From Alkalihalobacterium sp048323755 (lineage in GTDB: Bacteria > Bacillota > Bacilli > Bacillales > Bacillaceae_F), in contig NZ_JBLWFS010000013.1 in assembly GCF_048323755.1 (NCBI RefSeq), positions 42,229 through 106,228 on the forward strand: a DNA stretch of 64,000 bases, given 5' to 3'. The first letter of the stretch is position 1. The number at the start of each line of letters is the position of its first letter. The notes beneath the pieces were generated by a model. It was not told the DNA's origin and searched no databases. It worked only from the letters and a program-made list of their open reading frames with translations. Position numbers and translations under genes: made by a program. Shown here one piece after another: positions 59,944-64,000 of this stretch.

Positions 59944-61161
59944 TTAGAGTAACATTCCAGCAATAGCAGCGCTTAATAATGAAGCTAAAGCCCCTGCTAA
60001 TACAGCACGTAGACCAAAGCGAGCAATATCACTGCGACGGTCTGGTGCTAGTCCACCCAGCCCTCCTAAAAGAATTGCCATTGAACTTAAGTTGGCAAAT
60101 CCACAAAGCGCAAAACTAACAACGGCAACGGTTTTTTCTGTTAATTGTGGAATTTCAGGGGCAAAAGATGCATAAGCTACGAACTCATTTAACACAAGTT
60201 TTTGTCCGATAAAACTTCCAGCTGCTAATGCTTCCGACCATGGAACCCCAACTGCAAATGCGACCGGTGCAAAAAGAACTCCCAAGATCATATCCAGTGT
60301 TAGCCCTTCGAACCCAAACCAACCACCGACACCGCTTAATATACCGTTTATTAAGGCAATTAAAGCGATAAAAGCCAGTAGCATCGCACCAACGTTAAGA
60401 GCTAACTGAAGACCTACACCAGCCCCGCGCGCTGCTGCGTCAATGATGTTGGCTGCTTCAGGATCTTTCTCGATCTTAACATCCTCTGTTGTTTTAACCG
60501 TTTCTGTTTCTGGCATTATCATTTTTGCCATAATGAGACCTGCTGGTGCTGCCATAAAGCTAGCCGCTAACAAATATTCTAACGGTACGCCTAATAATGA
60601 ATAACCGATTAAAACGGATCCAGCTACTGACGCAAGTCCACCAGTCATAACAGCAAATAATTCGGAATTCGTCATCTTACTTAAGTAAGGACGCACAACA
60701 AGAGGTGCTTCCGTTTGACCAACAAATATATTAGCTGCCGCTGACATGGATTCAGCTTTACTAGTCCCTAAAACTTTAGAAAGTGCTCCACCAATTAATA
60801 AAATAAGCCATTGCATAACGCCCATATAATAAAGTACAGATATAAGTGCTGAAAAGAAAATAATAACGGTTAACACTTGGAATGCAAAGATAAACCCGAT
60901 ATTCGCCTCTTCTACAAATAAACCACCGAATAAAAAGTCAATTCCTTCATTAGCATAGCCTATGATATCTGTTACCCTTAAGGTTAACCATTGAAGTGCC
61001 GCTCGACCCATGTCCCATTTTAATACGATAAAAGCAAATGTAAGCTGGATCGCTAAGCCCCCAAGAATCGTTTGTAATTTAATTGCTTTACGATTCGTTG
61101 AGAAAAGAAACGCGATCAAAAAAACAGTAATAATTCCAAAAATACCCCATAAAAAATTCAT
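59944..61161 (-). CDS. nupC: NupC-family concentrative nucleoside transporter
   Basis: A 405-residue membrane protein of the CNT family: ten or so hydrophobic segments, with FVGQTEAPLVVRPYL and the C-terminal FALCGFANLSSMAILLGGLGGLAPDRRSD signature. It imports nucleosides with H+ or Na+. ATG 61161 follows GAAAGGTAG. A perfect 9-bp inverted repeat about 80-110 bases upstream may be an operator. The transcript probably ends in the inverted-repeat element just past the stop. Confidence 0.92.
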   Translation of the reverse strand: MNFLWGIFGIITVFLIAFLFSTNRKAIKLQTILGGLAIQLTFAFIVLKWDMGRAALQWLTLRVTDIIGYANEGIDFLFGGLFVEEANIGFIFAFQVLTVIIFFSALISVLYYMGVMQWLILLIGGALSKVLGTSKAESMSAAANIFVGQTEAPLVVRPYLSKMTNSELFAVMTGGLASVAGSVLIGYSLLGVPLEYLLAASFMAAPAGLIMAKMIMPETETVKTTEDVKIEKDPEAANIIDAAARGAGVGLQLALNVGAMLLAFIALIALINGILSGVGGWFGFEGLTLDMILGVLFAPVAFAVGVPWSEALAAGSFIGQKLVLNEFVAYASFAPEIPQLTEKTVAVVSFALCGFANLSSMAILLGGLGGLAPDRRSDIARFGLRAVLAGALASLLSAAIAGMLL

Positions 61162-61242
61162 AGAACACTACCTTTCCAATCTTTTCATAATAACTTAACT
61201 TACTAGATTTTCATTTCATTTAATTACAGGTTCCTGAAAACC

Positions 61243-61270
61243 TATAAAACGGTTACAAACACGTTTTATA
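61243..61270. promoter_or_regulatory. Inverted repeat upstream of nupC, candidate operator
   Basis: TATAAAACG (61243-61251) and CGTTTTATA (61262-61270) are perfect complements 10 bases apart. Regulator unknown. Otherwise the gap 61162-61514 shows only the terminator at its far end. Confidence 0.5.
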
Positions 61271-61471
61271 AGAATCGTTGAGTTTATGTAGAAATTGTAA
61301 AAGCACTATAGTTGTTCGCCCCTCCTAAACATGAGCATTAGAAATACTGATAATAAAATCATGATGTAAGATGTCTGACATCCTACCACCGTGACTATTA
61401 TAAAGGGTTATTTTTTATTAGTAAATAGCTATTTTGAGATAATTTTAAACAACTAGATTTGTATATAATGT

Positions 61472-61507
61472 GGAAAAGACTGACCTGATAAGTCAGCCTT
61501 TTCCAAA
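61472..61507 (-). terminator. Terminator of the CotX-like gene
   Basis: TGGAAAAG-CTGAC pairs with GTCAG-CTTTTCCA (one mismatch) around a 7-base loop, just past the stop at 61515. The U-rich descending arm helps; the trailing U-tract is weak. GTCAGCCTTTTCC recurs in the hairpin near 51926. Confidence 0.6.
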
Positions 61508-61514
61508 AAAACAC

Positions 61515-61892
61515 TTATAGAATATCTAATTCAGCTAGTAACGCGACTAAAACTTGAAGCAGAACTTGAATGTTTGCAGCGATTTGTGTATCTGTTGTTG
61601 TTACATCAACGTTTTGTGAACCATCAATAACGATTTTTTGTACCGTTTGTTGTTTAATTTTTGACGTTTGTAACAACTCTTGCGTAATCGTATCAGCTGT
61701 AGTGCTATCTGCAATGGCAATGTTAACAATTAACGCAATTACAGCTTGTAAAGAAGCTTGTAAAGAGATTGCCGCTTTCGTATCTGTTGTATTTACTGTA
61801 ACATCACATGAATTCAAGATGTGAATTAACTCCTCAGAGCTTTGAATTTCTTTATTTACATTTGCAGCTTCTAATTCAATTTGGTTACTCAT
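61515..61892 (-). CDS. Spore coat protein, CotX/CotV-like
   Basis: A 125-residue protein with two hydrophobic repeats of the Coat_X type (DTKAAISLQASLQAVIALIV and DTQIAANIQVLLQVLVALLA), each preceded by a VNTTDT/VTTTDT-like motif. CotX-family proteins form the insoluble outer coat or crust of the spore. ATG 61892 has AAAGGAGGAG 8 bases upstream. This supports a spore-forming host. Control by late mother-cell sigma factor is expected, but I did not identify the promoter. Confidence 0.82.
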   Translation of the reverse strand: MSNQIELEAANVNKEIQSSEELIHILNSCDVTVNTTDTKAAISLQASLQAVIALIVNIAIADSTTADTITQELLQTSKIKQQTVQKIVIDGSQNVDVTTTDTQIAANIQVLLQVLVALLAELDIL

Positions 61893-61915
61893 AAAGATAG
61901 CTCCTCCTTTACTTC

Positions 61916-62098
61916 GTGATAGTTTACCTTATGTTAAATGTCCAGGAATGGTATGGACAGCTGCACAAGGCACCTGCTGATTTTTTACAAGGAGCTGATG
62001 AAATCTATTTAATTTCTTTTTCTGTAAACGATAACATACGTTTTGAAAACCATTTTAGAAAATTTACTAATAAAAAAAAACCATTCTATGGTGAATGA
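61916..62098 (+). CDS. Doubtful small ORF, perhaps C-terminal fragment
   Basis: A 60-residue frame (NVQEWYGQLHKAPADFLQ, ending FTNKKKPFYGE) with protein-like composition but only a GTG at 61916 or ATG at 61931, neither with a ribosome site. It diverges from the coat gene. It could be a gene remnant. I recognise no family. The following stretch up to 62229 shows nothing firm. Confidence 0.25.
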   Translation: MIVYLMLNVQEWYGQLHKAPADFLQGADEIYLISFSVNDNIRFENHFRKFTNKKKPFYGE

Positions 62099-62229
62099 GT
62101 TTCCAGGATACCATTGAGTCTAATAATAAAATAGAGTTTACGTATGAATTAAATTATCTAAGGCCTTCTCTAAATCAGTAAACTGGAATTCAAACTTATT
62201 TTTACTCATTCAATCAGGCCCTTCCCTTT

Positions 62230-62622
62230 TTAATCTAGAAATCTCTTTCGTTGTTCCGGTGTTGGCAGCATACAACTGTCTCTTAGACCAAACCAGCGAT
62301 ATCGATTTTGGGCGACAAAATTGTAGACAATGTCTCTCATAAGTGTTGGAATGATACGGAAAATAATAAATGCCTTCCAGAATCCATCTAAATGCTGACA
62401 AACACGTAATGCAGCACTCGATTTGATATAAGACCTGTCATTGTCAATTAGAACAAACGTACTCATATCGTGAGGTAAAGCATATTCTTCTAATAATTTT
62501 TTCCCAATATCACTTTGAAGGGAAGCAAATTTGAAATAACCACGTCGATCTCTTTTTATAATAAATTGAACACTATAATGACAAAAGTTACAAGCCCCAT
62601 CAAATAAAACGATTCCGCTCAT
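62230..62622 (-). CDS. DCC-family thiol-disulfide oxidoreductase (YuxK-like)
   Basis: About 130 residues beginning with the DCC signature FDGACNFCHYSVQFI, with the CxxC redox pair (Cys about 13 and 16), and the ALRVCQHL and LRDSCMLP segments typical of the family. It is likely a small thioredoxin-like redox protein. I choose ATG 62622 since GAGGTG is 6 bases upstream; GTG 62631 is too close. It follows the metallo-beta-lactamase gene by about 110 bases on the same strand, separated by a terminator. Confidence 0.82.
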   Translation of the reverse strand: MSGIVLFDGACNFCHYSVQFIIKRDRRGYFKFASLQSDIGKKLLEEYALPHDMSTFVLIDNDRSYIKSSAALRVCQHLDGFWKAFIIFRIIPTLMRDIVYNFVAQNRYRWFGLRDSCMLPTPEQRKRFLD

Positions 62623-62689
62623 CACGGTCACCTCTAGCTATAAGTTAGTAAAAATACACCTATAGTTTAACATATTTTCCCGATCAAAA

Positions 62690-62716
62690 TAAAAAACACT
62701 CCTCATTAAAGGAGTG
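62690..62716 (-). terminator. Terminator of the metallo-beta-lactamase gene
   Basis: CACTCCT (62697-62703) pairs with AGGAGTG (62710-62716), 6-base loop, then UUUUUUAUUUU on the minus strand, 16 bases past the stop. Confidence 0.82.
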
Positions 62717-62732
62717 AGTTATTCTTAACTCG

Positions 62733-63596
62733 CTAATGTTTATGATGTTGTCCTACATACTTTCCGTATTCAGGAACAGCAATATGCCCAAAATCATCTG
62801 CAAGCAACTTTAAATTTCTTGAAAGTTCCTCACCCACCATTGGTAATCCATGTCCGGTAATCGCAAGAGAAGGCTTTAATGCTTCTAACTTCTTAACTGA
62901 CTCCCAAGCTGACTTCCAGTCGGGTGTGAAATAACTAGGAGGCCCGCTAATTTCCTTTTCCTGGGTAAGAACAGCATATAATGATTCTTGTTTAACAGTT
63001 ACAAAAGCATCCCCTACAATTAGCGCTCCGTCTTCATCTCTAAAATAGGAAACATGACCAGGCGTATGACCAGGCGTATGTACCCAGCAGAAACCCTCCA
63101 TTTCAGGAACAGTTCCGTTTGATGACAACGGTTGCACATGATTACCTAAGTTAATGGGCTCGTTCGGGAAAATAGACGACATTTTTGCAATCATACCACC
63201 TTCAACTGTTGGGTCAGGGTCAGGATAACTTTGCTTGCCTGTAAGAAAAGGCAATTCTAATGGATGAGCATAGACTGTCACCTTCCAATGCTTTACCAAC
63301 TCCAAAATAGCACCAACATGATCAAAATGACCATGAGTTAAAAAGATGGCCTTTGGACGACCGTTTACCCCAAACCGTTCTTCAATCGCAGCAATAATTT
63401 CATCTGCTGATCCAGGCATCCCCGCATCAACTAAGACAAAATCATCGGCATTAGAATGTCCGACTAAACAAATATTTACGATACGTACGTTGTAACTATA
63501 CAAATCAGGCAGAATTTCTAATCCTTGACCGCTAGTTCTTGATATAGCTGGAATAGGCTTATAATCAGTCCCATATGTCATAGGTTGTTGTTCCAT
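62733..63596 (-). CDS. Metallo-beta-lactamase fold hydrolase
   Basis: A 287-residue MBL-fold protein with the zinc motif THGHFDHVG, the later HTPGHTPGH histidine and GDAF aspartate, and the C-terminal TGHGLPM histidine, so a binuclear site is intact. It likely hydrolyses a thioester, lactone or ester, but no rhodanese or sulfur genes are adjacent and the substrate is unknown. ATG 63596 follows AGAGGAAATC. Confidence 0.82.
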   Translation of the reverse strand: MEQQPMTYGTDYKPIPAISRTSGQGLEILPDLYSYNVRIVNICLVGHSNADDFVLVDAGMPGSADEIIAAIEERFGVNGRPKAIFLTHGHFDHVGAILELVKHWKVTVYAHPLELPFLTGKQSYPDPDPTVEGGMIAKMSSIFPNEPINLGNHVQPLSSNGTVPEMEGFCWVHTPGHTPGHVSYFRDEDGALIVGDAFVTVKQESLYAVLTQEKEISGPPSYFTPDWKSAWESVKKLEALKPSLAITGHGLPMVGEELSRNLKLLADDFGHIAVPEYGKYVGQHHKH

Positions 63597-63799
63597 ATTG
63601 ATTTCCTCTTTTCTCTCTACTTATCATATCAACTCTAATATTTAACTTTCGACCATGAATTATGTAACCAATAATTAGTTTTCTATTTAGGAAGAGGAAT
63701 TTTCTGTTATCTAACATCCATTATTTTTAACAAGCATGTAATTTATATAGGATTGCATCGAAAACAATCAACAGAAGTATAAACAAATTGAAACAACGT

Positions 63800-63830
63800 A
63801 AAAAAGCACAATCCCCTGAGGATTGTGCTT
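63800..63830 (-). terminator. Terminator of the rRNA operon
   Basis: Perfect 11-bp stem AAGCACAATCC / GGATTGTGCTT with a 5-base loop, followed by UUUUUU on the minus strand. It lies only about 55 bases past the 23S 3' end. The stretch 63597-63799 holds AT-rich DNA with nothing I can name. Confidence 0.9.
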
Positions 63831-63885
63831 CTGTGATTCCCTCAAAACTGGATAATGGCTAGATGAATTCAATGCTTTATTATTT

Positions 63886-64000
63886 GGATAAGTCCTCGAC
63901 CGATTAGTATCTCTCAGCTCCACGTGTCGCCACGCTTCCACCCGAGACCTATCAACCTCATCATCTCTAAGGGGTCTTACTTACTTAACGTAATGGGAAA
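63886..64000 (-). rRNA. 23S ribosomal RNA, 3' end (partial)
   Basis: On the minus strand the sequence reads as the conserved 3' end of Bacillus-type 23S rRNA, including GATGAGGTTGATAGGTC, GGAGCTGAGAGATACTAATC and GGTCGAGGACTTATCC. It continues beyond base 64000. Downstream the typical spacer phrase CCAGTTTTGAGGGAAT follows, but no 5S sequence is found before the terminator. The exact mature end is uncertain by a few bases. Confidence 0.95.

Noticed and set aside
59772..59966. 64-residue plus-strand ORF over the nupC-proximal repeat
   Set aside because: It lies entirely within a palindromic element and overlaps the nupC end; translation of such repeats commonly gives spurious frames.
1..64000. 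CRISPR array
   Set aside because: I saw no series of regularly spaced direct repeats in any intergenic region.
1..64000. tRNA genes near the rRNA end
   Set aside because: No cloverleaf-like sequence or CCA-ended gene was recognised in the gap 63597-63885 or elsewhere.

Overview
The window looks like chromosomal DNA of a low-GC, spore-forming member of the Bacillaceae, motile and probably from a marine or alkaline setting. Evidence is a CotX-type coat gene, a YfhD-type small protein, sporulation-type PAS/HisKA kinases, B. subtilis-like MotA/MotB, GGAGG ribosome binding sites, frequent TTG/GTG starts, cre sites and the 3' end of a Bacillus-type 23S rRNA at the right edge. The genus is inference; I cannot fix it from sequence alone.

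Layout. 1-7.1 kb (minus strand): signalling block with the N-terminal part of a HemAT oxygen transducer, a PAS-GGDEF-EAL protein, a membrane diguanylate cyclase and a multi-PAS/GAF histidine kinase. 7.35-14.46 kb: a two-gene BREX fragment (brxC-pglX) without pglZ, brxA, brxB or brxL, bordered by a palindromic repeat on one side and a deleted MEDS/histidine-kinase pseudogene on the other. 15.3-22.2 kb: MarR-MATE efflux pair, HAD phosphatase, zinc-ribbon protein, radical SAM/SPASM protein, and a class D sortase with its probable acidic surface substrate. 22.3-28.3 kb: motAB preceded by a cyclic di-GMP-I (GEMM-I) riboswitch and a terminator, then a globin sensor and a PAS/HD-GYP phosphodiesterase that look like one gene split by a -1 frameshift, a PilZ protein and a Cache-domain kinase. 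Together with the left edge this is a dense cyclic di-GMP/oxygen/motility region.

28.4-34.7 kb: persulfide/sulfane sulfur detoxification cluster under a CstR-type repressor, with a duplicated rhodanese-metallo-beta-lactamase plus DsrE pair; putative CstR operators also precede a CoA-disulfide reductase gene (41.3-43.3 kb) and perhaps a nitrilase-like gene. 34.9-38.9 kb: two-component system plus a TlpA/CcdA/Lgt-like thiol-redox set. 39.1-41.1 kb: an unusual histidine kinase-RsbR/STAS fusion with an RsbT-like switch kinase. 43.5-55.2 kb: assorted membrane, redox and stress genes (YetF-like, flavin reductase, DUF2512, D-amino-acid oxidase-like, two UspA, SulP, OFA-type MFS) with several small proteins. 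55.4-59.5 kb: LytS/LytR-type system next to a CstA-family (pyruvate/peptide) transporter with a near-consensus cre site. 59.9-63.6 kb: NupC, CotX-like coat protein, DCC thiol oxidoreductase, metallo-beta-lactamase. 63.89-64 kb: 23S rRNA 3' end on the minus strand, followed directly by a terminator with no 5S gene.

The most notable signals are the motAB riboswitch, the orphan BrxC-PglX pair, the split globin/HD-GYP gene, the CstR operator set, a 114-bp MITE-like element with perfect 10-11-bp target duplications, two genes whose only well-placed starts are AUU or AUC, and the rRNA operon end without 5S.
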